64,000 nt of DNA, taken from assembly GCF_003336675.1 (NCBI RefSeq), contig NZ_QPII01000003.1, forward strand, positions 271,766 through 335,765, read 5' to 3'. Below are positions 56,162-64,000 of the stretch, in pieces; within the stretch, counting starts at the first letter, position 1, and every line of letters begins with the position of its first letter. Under the pieces are notes generated by a model. The model was given only the letters and a program-made list of their open reading frames with translations. It was not told the DNA's origin and ran no database searches. The position numbers and the translations under genes were made by a program. This stretch comes from Billgrantia montanilacus. Its GTDB lineage: Bacteria > Pseudomonadota > Gammaproteobacteria > Pseudomonadales > Halomonadaceae.

Positions 56162-56189
56162 TGGTCGTGCCGGTTGTCTCCCCGACCAG
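56161..56189 (+). promoter_or_regulatory. Leader hairpin upstream of kdgD
   Basis: CTGGTCG (56161-56167) and CGACCAG (56183-56189) form a perfect 7-bp stem with a 15-nt loop in the predicted 5' leader. Function unknown; it could also be a second protein-binding site. Confidence 0.35.
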
Positions 56190-56238
56190 CAGGTGGGTCG
56201 CCTCCAATGGGCCAATGCATGAACAAGAGGATGTCGCC

Positions 56239-57156
56239 GTGAAGTTTTCCAGAGCCGCCGTTACGGCAGCCTTGGGCGATGGGTTGCTGTCTTTTCCCAT
56301 TACCGATTTCGACAAGAGCGGGCGGTTCGATGCGGATAGCTATCGTCGACGCCTGGAGTGGTTCATCAGTCACGATATCTCCGCCGTTTTCGTCGCCGGG
56401 GGTACGGGCGAGTTCTTCAACCTTTCGTTCGAGGAATATCGCGATGTGGTTCGTGTCGCTGTAGAAACCGTCAAAGGCAAACTGCCGGTAATCGCCAGTG
56501 CAGGCTTGAGCGTGGAAAGCGGCAAGGTCTACGCCAAGGCGGCCGAAGAGGCGGGGGCCGACGGCATCCTGCTGATGCCACCCTATCTCACGGAATGTCC
56601 GCAGGATGGCCTGGTGCGATACGCTCGTGAGATCTGTGACTGGACCGAACTCAATATCATCTACTACAACCGCGGCAACGGTGTGCTCGATGTCGCTTCG
56701 GTCAGCCAGCTTGCCGACAGCTGTCCAAACCTGATCGGCCTGAAAGATGGCAAGGGGGATATCCAGGCACTGAACAAGATCGTTAAGACCGTGGGTGACA
56801 GGCTTGTTTACATCGGTGGCGTACCGACCGCGGAGATTTTTGCCGAGGCTTACCTCTCCATTGGTGTCAATACCTATTCATCGGCTGTCTTCAACTTCGT
56901 GCCGGAAATGGCCGTCAAGTTCTATCAGGAACTGCGAAAGGGGAATCGGGACGTCGTCAAACAGATTACCAACGATTTCTTCATCCCTTTCATCAATCTT
57001 CGGGATAGAAAAGCGGGATATGCCGTCAGCCTGATCAAGGCAGGCGCAGAAATCATCGGCCGGTCGGCCGGGAGTGTCAGGGCACCGCTGGTGATGCCCA
57101 CGAAGGAAGAGCGAAACCAGCTGGAAGCCCTGGTGGGAATCGCTCAAAAACTATAA
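56239..57156 (+). CDS. kdgD: 5-dehydro-4-deoxyglucarate dehydratase
   Basis: Class I aldolase-fold enzyme that dehydrates and decarboxylates 5-dehydro-4-deoxy-D-glucarate to 2-oxoglutarate semialdehyde and CO2. The 305-residue product has GGTGEFFNLS (54-63), the catalytic Tyr pair in NIIYYNRGNG (142-143) and the Schiff-base Lys in LIGLKDGKGD (169). GTG 56239 is chosen for its AAGAGG eight bases upstream and normal family length; an ATG at 56215 is possible. It begins the hexuronate/aldarate operon. Confidence 0.93.
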   Translation: MKFSRAAVTAALGDGLLSFPITDFDKSGRFDADSYRRRLEWFISHDISAVFVAGGTGEFFNLSFEEYRDVVRVAVETVKGKLPVIASAGLSVESGKVYAKAAEEAGADGILLMPPYLTECPQDGLVRYAREICDWTELNIIYYNRGNGVLDVASVSQLADSCPNLIGLKDGKGDIQALNKIVKTVGDRLVYIGGVPTAEIFAEAYLSIGVNTYSSAVFNFVPEMAVKFYQELRKGNRDVVKQITNDFFIPFINLRDRKAGYAVSLIKAGAEIIGRSAGSVRAPLVMPTKEERNQLEALVGIAQKL

Positions 57157-57186
57157 CTTCAACGATATCAACGAAGGAAGTGCGTC

Positions 57187-58173
57187 ATGAAAACAACAAG
57201 CAAGACGTGGAGTGCAGTTGCCGTATCCGTTGCCATGGTGGCCATGGCGCTTCCGGCACAGGCCAACAGTTGGCGTGGATGGAACATCCACCCCCCGGGC
57301 TATCCGAATACCGTTGCCCTGGAAGCCTTCGCCGAGGCTGTGACCGAAAGAACCGAAGAGCGGCTCAAGGTTCAGGTTTATAATAACGGGGTTCTTGGCG
57401 ACCAGCCCGATGCCATTGAACAGACGCGCAGCGGTGCGCTGGATTTTGCCAATTTCAACATGGGACCCATGGGGCCCATCGTCAAGGAAACCAACGTCCT
57501 TTCCCTGCCATTCATTTTCAGCAGCATCGAACATATGCATGAGGTCATGGATGGCGAGATTGGCCAGCAGTTCGCCGATGCCCTTGCGGAAAAGAACCTG
57601 ATCGCACTGTCCTGGTTCGATTCCGGTGCTCGTAGTCTTTATAACACCGAGCGTCCCATCAGTACGCCCGATGATGTTCGTGGCCTGAAAATCCGCGTCA
57701 TGAACAACGATCTTTACGTCGACATGATCGAGGCGCTGGGTGGCAATGCAACACCAATGGCCTATGGCGAAGTGTATCAATCACTGACAACAGGGGTGCT
57801 GGATGGAGCGGAAAACAACTATCCTTCATTCGAGTCCAGTAACCACTATGAGGTCGCCGAGTACTACTCATTGACCGAGCACCTGATCATCCCTGAATGC
57901 CTGTGTATTGCAAAGGCCAGCTGGGAGGCACTGTCGCCCGAAGATCAGGAAATCGTACGTGACGAGGCCATCAAGGCGTCCACAATGCAGCGCGAGCTCT
58001 GGGTCGAAGGGTCGCGGGCGAGCCATCAGAAGGTCGTGGATGCCGGTGTTCAGATCAATGAAGTAGAAGACAAGGCGGCCTTCCAGGAAAGGATGGATCC
58101 AGTCTATGCGGGATTCATCCAGGCCAATCCTGAGCTTGAAAGCCTGGTCGAAGCGATTCGGTCCTCGAACTGA
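57187..58173 (+). CDS. dctP: TRAP transporter substrate-binding protein (DctP family)
   Basis: Periplasmic binding protein of a TRAP uptake system. The 328-residue product has a signal peptide ending LPAQA-NS, then WNIHPPGYPNTVALEAFAEAV, NNGVLGDQPDAIEQTRSGALDFA, and LKIRVMNNDLYVDMIEALGGNATPMAYGEVYQSL, including the conserved Arg (in KIRV) that binds a substrate carboxylate. Substrate is inferred to be a hexuronate or aldarate from the surrounding enzymes. It starts 30 bp after kdgD. Confidence 0.93.
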   Translation: MKTTSKTWSAVAVSVAMVAMALPAQANSWRGWNIHPPGYPNTVALEAFAEAVTERTEERLKVQVYNNGVLGDQPDAIEQTRSGALDFANFNMGPMGPIVKETNVLSLPFIFSSIEHMHEVMDGEIGQQFADALAEKNLIALSWFDSGARSLYNTERPISTPDDVRGLKIRVMNNDLYVDMIEALGGNATPMAYGEVYQSLTTGVLDGAENNYPSFESSNHYEVAEYYSLTEHLIIPECLCIAKASWEALSPEDQEIVRDEAIKASTMQRELWVEGSRASHQKVVDAGVQINEVEDKAAFQERMDPVYAGFIQANPELESLVEAIRSSN

Positions 58174-58235
58174 TCTCCAACGCGACGATTCCCTCCCGGT
58201 GACCTGCGTCGCCGGGAGGGCAGGAGACGTACGCT

Positions 58236-58775
58236 ATGAGTATCTACGCTGATCCAGGGGCCGCCGTGTATCTTCCACGATTTCACAAGCTGGTTAGCCG
58301 AGTTCTTGATGGAGTCGCCAATCTGTGCCTGGCCACGGCCGGTGTGCTGCTCGTCTTTCTGATCGCCATTTTCGGCTGGTTGGTGTTTGGTCGCTATGTA
58401 CTCAACAACACGCCAACCTGGGTGGAACAGGCTTCCCTGCTTCTCGTGGTCTACATCACGTGTCTGGGTGCGGCGGCAGGTGTCAGGGGCAATACGCACC
58501 TGAGTATCGACTTCGTTCGTGAAAGCATGCCTGAGCCTTTCAGAACGATTTGTCGCTATGTCTCGGATCTCTTCATCGTGCTCTTTGGTGGCTTCATGGC
58601 GTACCAGGGCTGGGGCCTGGTCATGACCAATCTCGAGCGCGCCATACCGCTGATCAGGCTTTCGGAAAGCTGGCGTGCGGCACCGCTGGTGATCTGTGGC
58701 GGCCTGCTGGTGCTGTTTGCCACCGCCAATATCGTATCGCGCATCTTCCATCGCGACCGTGCCGAGGATAGCTGA
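58236..58775 (+). CDS. dctQ: TRAP transporter small membrane subunit (DctQ family)
   Basis: Small integral-membrane subunit with four membrane segments: about 28-55, 66-86, 104-126 and 145-165. The 179-residue product contains FGRYVLNNTPTWVEQASLLLVVY, the typical DctQ motif. Its stop codon is one base from the dctM start, so the two are coupled. Confidence 0.92.
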   Translation: MSIYADPGAAVYLPRFHKLVSRVLDGVANLCLATAGVLLVFLIAIFGWLVFGRYVLNNTPTWVEQASLLLVVYITCLGAAAGVRGNTHLSIDFVRESMPEPFRTICRYVSDLFIVLFGGFMAYQGWGLVMTNLERAIPLIRLSESWRAAPLVICGGLLVLFATANIVSRIFHRDRAEDS

Positions 58776-58776
58776 C

Positions 58777-60057
58777 ATGGGCCTTGCCATTCTTTTCGGT
58801 GTTTTCTTCCTGGGTCTGCTGGTCGGTGCGCCTGTTGCGTTTGCCGTGGGCCTGGCCGCGGTCGTCACCTTCATATACGAAGGCCTGCCGCTCTTTGTTG
58901 CCTTCCAGCGCATCCTGTCGGGCATTTCCGTTTTCTCGCTGCTGGCCATTCCGTTCTTCATCTTTGCCGGGGAACTGATGCTGCACGGCGGGATTTCCAC
59001 GCGACTGGTGAGACTCGCGTCGGCTGCGGTGGGCAGGATGCGCGGCGGACTGGGTATCGTGAACGTCAGCTCGTCGATGCTGTTCGGCGGCATTTCCGGT
59101 TCTGCCGTTGCCGACACCTCGGCGCTTGGTTCGCTGTTGATTCCCGTGATGAAGGAGAAGGGCTACGACGCCGACTATGCCGTCAATGTCACGGTGACAT
59201 CGTCGGTGGCCGGGGTGGTGATACCGCCTAGCCATAACATGATTCTCTACGCCGTGGCAGCCGGGGGCGGTATTTCGGTCACCCAGCTGTTCATCGCCGG
59301 CATCGTGCCGGGCATCCTGATGTGCCTCACGCTCGCGGTGGCGGCCTATGTGGTAGCGGTGCGACGCGGCTACCGTGGCGAGACCTTTCCGGGGTGGGAC
59401 GTGCTGGTCATGAGCCTGGCCGCAGCCCTGCCGGGGCTGATGACGGCGGTGATCATTGTCGGGGGCGTGCTGTCGGGCATTCTCACCGTGACCGAATCCG
59501 GCGCCTTCGGGGCCATCTATGCCATCGTCGTCACCTCGCTGGTCTATCGTGAGTTGAACTGGGCCTCGTTCCAGGCTGCGGTGCTGCAATCGGTCAAGAC
59601 TACCGCACTGGTCATGATCCTGGTCGGTTGCGCCGCGGCCTTTTCCTACCTGCTGGCCCTATATAACGTACCGCTGCTGCTGACCGAGGTGCTGATGGGG
59701 ATCTCGGACAAGCCCATCGTTATCTTCCTCATGCTGAACCTGCTGTTGCTGGGGCTTGGCATGCTCATGGACATGGCCGCCCTGATCCTGATCTGCACGC
59801 CGATCTTCCTGCCGGTGGCGATGCAGTTCGGCATGGATCCGATCCAGTTCGGCATCATCATGATGATGAATCTGGGGCTGGGCCTGTGCACGCCGCCAGT
59901 CGGGGCCTGTCTGTTCGTCGGCTGCGTGATCGGCAAGATCAAGATTGAACAGGCCGTGCGCACCATCTGGCCGTTCTACCTGGCGCTGTTCGTCGCCCTG
60001 ATGCTGGTGACCTACGTCCCGGCAGTGTCGCTGACGCTGCCCCACTTCTTCCGCTAG
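58777..60057 (+). CDS. dctM: TRAP transporter large permease (DctM family)
   Basis: Twelve-segment sodium-coupled permease. The 426-residue product starts MGLAILFGVFFLGLLVGAPVAFAVGL, with SAVADTSALGSLLIPVMKEKGYD and PPSHNMILYAVAAGG, the conserved DctM loops. ATG 58777 matches family N-termini although the frame is open further upstream within dctQ. It completes the DctPQM system. Confidence 0.95.
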   Translation: MGLAILFGVFFLGLLVGAPVAFAVGLAAVVTFIYEGLPLFVAFQRILSGISVFSLLAIPFFIFAGELMLHGGISTRLVRLASAAVGRMRGGLGIVNVSSSMLFGGISGSAVADTSALGSLLIPVMKEKGYDADYAVNVTVTSSVAGVVIPPSHNMILYAVAAGGGISVTQLFIAGIVPGILMCLTLAVAAYVVAVRRGYRGETFPGWDVLVMSLAAALPGLMTAVIIVGGVLSGILTVTESGAFGAIYAIVVTSLVYRELNWASFQAAVLQSVKTTALVMILVGCAAAFSYLLALYNVPLLLTEVLMGISDKPIVIFLMLNLLLLGLGMLMDMAALILICTPIFLPVAMQFGMDPIQFGIIMMMNLGLGLCTPPVGACLFVGCVIGKIKIEQAVRTIWPFYLALFVALMLVTYVPAVSLTLPHFFR

Positions 60058-60109
60058 GCAACAGAACAGTGCCTCACTCGATCCCTACGTACCGACAGGA
60101 CCCGACCTG

Positions 60110-61246
60110 ATGAAGGTAGCAGCCGTATATACCCATATTCTCGACCATGTGCTCGATGCCACCTTCGAGAGCGCATCCATGCACTTCTCGCGGCGTCAGC
60201 ACTGTCTGGTCGAGGTCGTGTGCGACGACGGCACCACCGGCTGGGGCGAGTGCCTGGGGCCGGCGCTGCCCAACGCGGCCGTGGTGAAGGCCTATGCCAC
60301 CGCCCTGGTCGGTCAGGACCCGCTGCAGACGGAGAAGATCTGGCTGGATCTCTACAACCGGTTGCGTGACCAGGGCCAGCGAGGCCTGACCGTCACCGCC
60401 CTGAGCGGTATCGATATTGCCCTGTGGGACATCAAGGGCAAGCGCTTCGGTGTGCCGATTTCGACCCTGCTGGGCGGGCGCTTTCGCGACAGCGTGCGTG
60501 CCTATGCCACCGGCTCCTTCCGGCGCGAGGGTGTCGACCGGGTAGAGGATATTGCTCGTGAGGTTGCGGGCTATCGGCGGGAAGGCTTCCATGCAGTGAA
60601 GATCAAGATCGGCTTCGATGTGGAGGAGGACCTGAGTGTGATCGAGGCGGTGCGGGAGGCGATCGGCCCCGACCTGCGCCTGATGATCGACGCCAACCAC
60701 GGTTACGACTACCTGGAAGCGGTCGAAGTGGGCCGGCGAGCGGCGAAGTTCGATATCGACTGGTTCGAGGAGCCTGTGCTGCCCGAGCATATCTCGGCCT
60801 ATCGTGCGGTACGTGCCGACCAGCCGATCCCGGTGGCTGGCGGCGAGACCTGGCACGGCCGCTACGCCATGCACGAACCACTCGCGACCCGGGCCGTGGA
60901 TATCGTCCAGCCCGACATCTGCGGCGTTGGCGGGTTCACCGAGATTCGCCGGGTGGCCGACATGGCGGCGCTGCATGGCGTGCGTCTGGTGCCACACGTC
61001 TGGGGTACGGCGGTGTGTCTCGCGGCCAGCCTGCAGTTCATGGCCGCGCTACTCCCCAACCCACCACGGCGCGATCCGATCGAGCCGATTCTTGAGTTCG
61101 ACCGTACCGAAAATCCGTTTCGGCAGGCGGTGGTTCAGTCACCCATCGAACATGTCGCTGGCGTTGTGACCATTCCCGACGGCCCCGGCCTGGGCATCGA
61201 CATCAATCGCGAGGCGCTCAGCCACTTCGCCCTCAAGGAGGCATGA
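60110..61246 (+). CDS. gci: D-galactarolactone/glucarolactone cycloisomerase (enolase superfamily)
   Basis: Opens aldaro-lactones to 5-dehydro-4-deoxyglucarate. The 378-residue product has the mandelate-racemase subgroup residues: K164/K166 (VKIKIG), metal ligands D194, E220, E246, and the D269-H296 pair. The stretches FESASMHFSRRQH, GWGECLGPALPNAAVVKAY and IEPILEFDRTENPFRQAV resemble Agrobacterium Gci closely as I recall it. The neighbours udh, gli and kdgD make the same pathway. A related galactonate or gluconate dehydratase is the alternative, but less likely. Confidence 0.88.
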   Translation: MKVAAVYTHILDHVLDATFESASMHFSRRQHCLVEVVCDDGTTGWGECLGPALPNAAVVKAYATALVGQDPLQTEKIWLDLYNRLRDQGQRGLTVTALSGIDIALWDIKGKRFGVPISTLLGGRFRDSVRAYATGSFRREGVDRVEDIAREVAGYRREGFHAVKIKIGFDVEEDLSVIEAVREAIGPDLRLMIDANHGYDYLEAVEVGRRAAKFDIDWFEEPVLPEHISAYRAVRADQPIPVAGGETWHGRYAMHEPLATRAVDIVQPDICGVGGFTEIRRVADMAALHGVRLVPHVWGTAVCLAASLQFMAALLPNPPRRDPIEPILEFDRTENPFRQAVVQSPIEHVAGVVTIPDGPGLGIDINREALSHFALKEA

Positions 61247-61250
61247 CGAC

Positions 61251-62114
61251 GTGACAGCGATACCCGCCAATACGCGGCCATTGGAAGGGCCGCCACCACG
61301 GCTAGAGACACCGCCGGGGGCCACCGATTGCCATATGCACCTCTATCTTCCCGGCTACGAAGCGCAGCCTGGCGGGCCGGCCATTGCTGAGCTGGCTACA
61401 GTAGCGGATTACCGCCAGGTGCAGCAGCGCCTGGGGTTGGAGCGGGTGGTGGTCACCCAGTCTAACGCCTATCAGCGCGACAATGGCGCACTCATCGAGG
61501 CGTTGACCCAGCTGGGCACGGCATCCGCCCGCGGCGTAGCGGCCGTGGCGCCGGGGACGCCTGGCAAGTGCCTGCGAGAGTGGCACGAACAAGGGGTGCG
61601 AGGGGCGAGGATAATGAACCTGCCCTGTGGTGCCGTGACCCATGCGGAAATGCCCGAGGTGGAACGTCTCATTCGGCCGCTTGGTTGGCACCTGATGGTC
61701 CAGTTCAACGGCCAGCACCTGGACGACTATCTCGACGGCCTGCAGCGCCTCGAGGTCGACTACATCATCGATCATATCGGCAAGTTCATGCCCCCGGTAC
61801 CGGCTGATGATTGCCGTGTCGACGAGATCCTGAGGCTGCTCGATCGCGGCAATGCCTGGTTCAAGATATGTGGCGGCTACGAGACGAGCGTGACCGGCGG
61901 GCCATGCTACGAGGACGTGGAAGCGATCGCCCGCCGGGTCATCGCCCATGCCCCGGAGCGGGTGATCTGGGGCAGCAACTGGCCTCACGTCGGCGTGCCA
62001 AGGGAACGGTATCCGGATGATGCCGAACAGCTCGACGTGCTGCTCGAATGGACCAGCGCGGATGACCGGCAGCGGATTCTGGTCGACAACCCCGCCGTGC
62101 TCTACGGCTTCTGA
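61251..62114 (+). CDS. gli: D-galactarolactone isomerase-like amidohydrolase
   Basis: Amidohydrolase-2 fold protein (COG3618 type). The 287-residue product has the metal motif DCHMHLYLPGY near residue 27, VDYIIDHIGKFMPP, and WGSNWPHVGVP, the C-terminal Asp/Trp/His region. In Agrobacterium a protein of this type converts galactaro-1,5-lactone to the 1,4-lactone. The start is GTG 61251, 4 bp after gci, with AAGGAGG upstream. A simple lactonase is the alternative role. Confidence 0.83.
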   Translation: MTAIPANTRPLEGPPPRLETPPGATDCHMHLYLPGYEAQPGGPAIAELATVADYRQVQQRLGLERVVVTQSNAYQRDNGALIEALTQLGTASARGVAAVAPGTPGKCLREWHEQGVRGARIMNLPCGAVTHAEMPEVERLIRPLGWHLMVQFNGQHLDDYLDGLQRLEVDYIIDHIGKFMPPVPADDCRVDEILRLLDRGNAWFKICGGYETSVTGGPCYEDVEAIARRVIAHAPERVIWGSNWPHVGVPRERYPDDAEQLDVLLEWTSADDRQRILVDNPAVLYGF

Positions 62115-62144
62115 TCTCTTTATCTGCCTGGAAGGAGGAAACGC

Positions 62145-62945
62145 ATGATCGACCGTCTATTGGTAACGGGTGCCGGCGGTGGCATGGGGCGAATCATTCG
62201 ACCGCACTTGTCGAAGCTGGCCCACAAGGTACGGCTTTCCGATATCGCCGATCTGGGCGAGGCGGCCAGCCACGAAGAGCTCGTACAGTGCGATCTCTCC
62301 GATGCCGGTGCCGTCAGCGGCCTGGTCGATGGCTGCGATGCCATCGTGCACCTGGGGGGCGTCTCGTTGGAGAAGCCGTGGGACAGCCTGCTCCAGGCCA
62401 ATATCATCGGCACCTATAACCTGTACGAAGCGGCTCGCCAGACGGGCAAGCCGCGCATCGTCTTCGCCAGCTCGAACCATGTGACCGGCTACTACGAGCG
62501 TACGCGCCGAATCGATACCGATGTGCCGCACCGTCCCGATTCACTGTACGGTGTGACCAAGTGCTTCGGTGAAGACTTGGCCAGTCTGTATCATGACAAG
62601 TTTGGTATCGAGACCTTGAGCGTTCGTATCGGCTGGTGTCACCCCAAGCCGACCGATACGCGCAAGATGGCGATCTGGCTCAGTGCCGAGGATTTCGTCA
62701 GCCTGGTTCAACGCGCCATTGTCACGCCGCGTTTGGCCCATACCGTGGTCTACGGTTACTCGAACAATGCCGAGCGGTGGTGGGACAACAGCAAGGCCGC
62801 TTTTCTGGGCTGGGTGCCGAAGGACAGCTCGGAACCATGGCGCGCCGAGATGGAGGAACTCGATGCCGGGCTCGACCCCGAGGATCCGGCGGTCATCTTT
62901 CAAGGCGGCCCGTTCGCCACATCCAGCCATCCCGATGATGCCTAG
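62145..62945 (+). CDS. udh: Uronate dehydrogenase (NAD)
   Basis: Oxidises D-galacturonate or D-glucuronate to the aldaro-lactone. The 266-residue SDR-fold product has GAGGGMG (9-15), the catalytic Tyr135 and Lys139 in YGVTK, and GWCHPKPTDTRKMAIWLS, typical of the Udh group. The length equals known Udh (about 265 residues). It precedes the regulator gene and follows gli by 30 bp. Confidence 0.92.
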   Translation: MIDRLLVTGAGGGMGRIIRPHLSKLAHKVRLSDIADLGEAASHEELVQCDLSDAGAVSGLVDGCDAIVHLGGVSLEKPWDSLLQANIIGTYNLYEAARQTGKPRIVFASSNHVTGYYERTRRIDTDVPHRPDSLYGVTKCFGEDLASLYHDKFGIETLSVRIGWCHPKPTDTRKMAIWLSAEDFVSLVQRAIVTPRLAHTVVYGYSNNAERWWDNSKAAFLGWVPKDSSEPWRAEMEELDAGLDPEDPAVIFQGGPFATSSHPDDA

Positions 62946-63070
62946 GTATTGCCGGGAAAGGCAGCGAGCGCAGCCAGTTTTCGAACAGAGCCTCGCGATG
63001 CCGGACGGATATGCATGATTACGAATCCACTGAACCGATAGAACCAGTTTCCTGATGGATGGAAGGCGAT

Positions 63071-63826
63071 ATGACAGGTAAACCCGCTGTTGCAGCTGGC
63101 ATAAAACAGCTGAACATTCAGAAGCTTTCACGCGAAGGCAGCCTGTCCCTGCATGTTGCCGACCAGTTGGAAGCGCTGATCGTCAACGGCGGCATCCCCG
63201 TAGGGGAGAAGCTGCCGACCGAAAACGGTCTCTGTGAGGCGTTCGGCGTCAGCCGCACGGTAATCCGTGAAGCCATTACCCACCTCAAGTCGCTCGGTCT
63301 GGTCGAGACACGCCGTGGCGTCGGTACCACGGTACTGCGCTCCACGACCATCGAAGCCCGGCCGGCCAAGCAAATCAATCCCACCACCGTGGAAGATATT
63401 CTCCATGTACTCGAGCTGCGCCTGACCCTGGAGCCGTCTGCGGCCGAACTGGCGGCACTGCGCCACAGCGAGGCGGATCGCCGGATTCTGAAGGCACGCC
63501 ATGACGCCTTCATCAAGGCTCAAGAAGAAAAGTCACAGGCACGTGTGGAGGACTTCGATTTTCATTTGGCGATTGCCAAGGCTACTCAGAATCCGTTCTT
63601 CGCACAGTTCTACGAGCAGTTGAGCCAGAGCGTGATTCCCCGCGCCAAGCTACTCAGTATCGAGATCAATCCTGTGACATCGGAGCGCTATCTCGAGCGG
63701 GTGCGACAGGAGCACACCTATATTCTCGAAGCCATCCTGATGCGGGATGCCGAGGCGGCCCGGGAAACCATGTTTCAGCACCTTAACCGCGCCAGAAACA
63801 TGTATGCCAAATATCGCCCCCAGTGA
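63071..63826 (+). CDS. GntR-family (FadR subgroup) transcription regulator
   Basis: Likely local regulator of the hexuronate operon. The 251-residue product has an N-terminal winged helix (about 20-85, PTENGLCEAFGVSRTVIREAITHLKSLGLVETRRGVG) and a C-terminal all-helical FCD ligand domain with D/H residues (EDFDFHLAIAKAT, RQEHTYILEAI) that bind a metal in this family. GGAAGG precedes ATG 63071. The candidate operator upstream of kdgD is its probable target; no matching site is seen before its own gene. Confidence 0.9.
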   Translation: MTGKPAVAAGIKQLNIQKLSREGSLSLHVADQLEALIVNGGIPVGEKLPTENGLCEAFGVSRTVIREAITHLKSLGLVETRRGVGTTVLRSTTIEARPAKQINPTTVEDILHVLELRLTLEPSAAELAALRHSEADRRILKARHDAFIKAQEEKSQARVEDFDFHLAIAKATQNPFFAQFYEQLSQSVIPRAKLLSIEINPVTSERYLERVRQEHTYILEAILMRDAEAARETMFQHLNRARNMYAKYRPQ

Positions 63827-63882
63827 CCGCTAGCCGCGTTATATCGGGCCAGGCCCCTGGAAGCAGCACAAGGAGTTCTTTT

Positions 63883-64000
63883 ATGACCCTGCAAGGCAAG
63901 ATGCTGATCGGCCGCGAGGCCGTCAGCGGCAGTTCCACGCCCATCCATGGCGTCAACCCTGCCACCGGCGAGACGCTGGAACCCACCTACGTGGGCGGCA
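63883..64000 (+). CDS. N-terminus of an aldehyde dehydrogenase, probably 2-oxoglutarate semialdehyde dehydrogenase (partial)
   Basis: Only 39 codons are in the window. They read MTLQGKMLIGREAVSG and VNPATGETLEPTY, resembling the N-terminus of NADP-dependent 2,5-dioxovalerate (2-oxoglutarate semialdehyde) dehydrogenases. AAGGAG lies seven bases before ATG 63883. This enzyme would convert the KdgD product to 2-oxoglutarate, finishing the pathway; the context strongly favours the assignment. Confidence 0.75.
   Translation, partial: MTLQGKMLIGREAVSGSSTPIHGVNPATGETLEPTYVGG

Overview
The window looks like a chromosomal segment of a GC-rich gammaproteobacterium, most probably a Halomonas-type member of the Halomonadaceae. 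The grounds are the origin gene order (mnmE-yidC-rnpA-rpmH / oriC / dnaA-dnaN-recF-gyrB, as in Pseudomonas and relatives), a 6S RNA between zapA and the 5-formyl-THF cyclo-ligase gene, the ubiH/ubiI and gpmI-envC-ctpA sets, and a heptose/Kdo inner-core LPS cluster. The assignment is inferred from gene content, not from a marker comparison.

Layout. (1) 0.2-11 kb, minus strand: two biofilm-matrix loci side by side. First is pgaABCD (poly-beta-1,6-N-acetylglucosamine synthesis, deacetylation and export). Second is a complete curli locus read in one direction as csgD-E-F-G-B-A, with an unusually long CsgA (about 24 eleven-residue half-repeats broken by a Trp-rich insert) and no csgC. (2) 11-18 kb: housekeeping genes rdgB, hemW, an OmpA-domain lipoprotein, rlmJ, mnmE, yidC, rnpA and rpmH. 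yidD is missing from its usual slot. (3) 18.6-19.1 kb: oriC with several DnaA boxes and an AT-rich segment. (4) 19-29.7 kb: dnaA, dnaN, recF, gyrB, then gmhB, glyS and glyQ. Five identical 16-bp palindromes matching the ParB site parS lie between 22.27 and 26.54 kb, two of them inside recF. (5) 29.7-41.2 kb: LPS inner-core block with hldD, waaF, an OpgB-like transferase, three further glycosyltransferases, kdkA and an OpsX-like heptosyltransferase I (divergent, start codons overlapping), hldE and waaA. (6) 41.2-56 kb: metabolism and envelope housekeeping: rpiA, ilvA, a 31-residue membrane peptide, fau, 6S RNA, zapA, a UPF0149 gene, pepP, ubiH, ubiI, ctpA, envC, gpmI, a rhodanese, secB and rsmE. 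(7) 56.2 kb to the window end, plus strand: a catabolic operon for hexuronates/aldarates.

How the parts fit. The last block contains every step of the oxidative hexuronate route: TRAP uptake (DctPQM), uronate dehydrogenase (udh), lactone isomerase (gli), lactone cycloisomerase (gci), 5-dehydro-4-deoxyglucarate dehydratase (kdgD) and the start of what looks like 2-oxoglutarate semialdehyde dehydrogenase, plus a FadR-type GntR regulator. Together they would convert galacturonate or glucuronate to 2-oxoglutarate. In the LPS block, KdkA next to an OpsX-type transferase points to an inner core built on a single phosphorylated Kdo, as in Haemophilus.

No gene system without precedent was found. The most unusual observations are the parS cluster woven through recF and the gyrB-glyS region, the interrupted long curlin in a one-direction csg locus, and the kdkA/opsX start-codon overlap.
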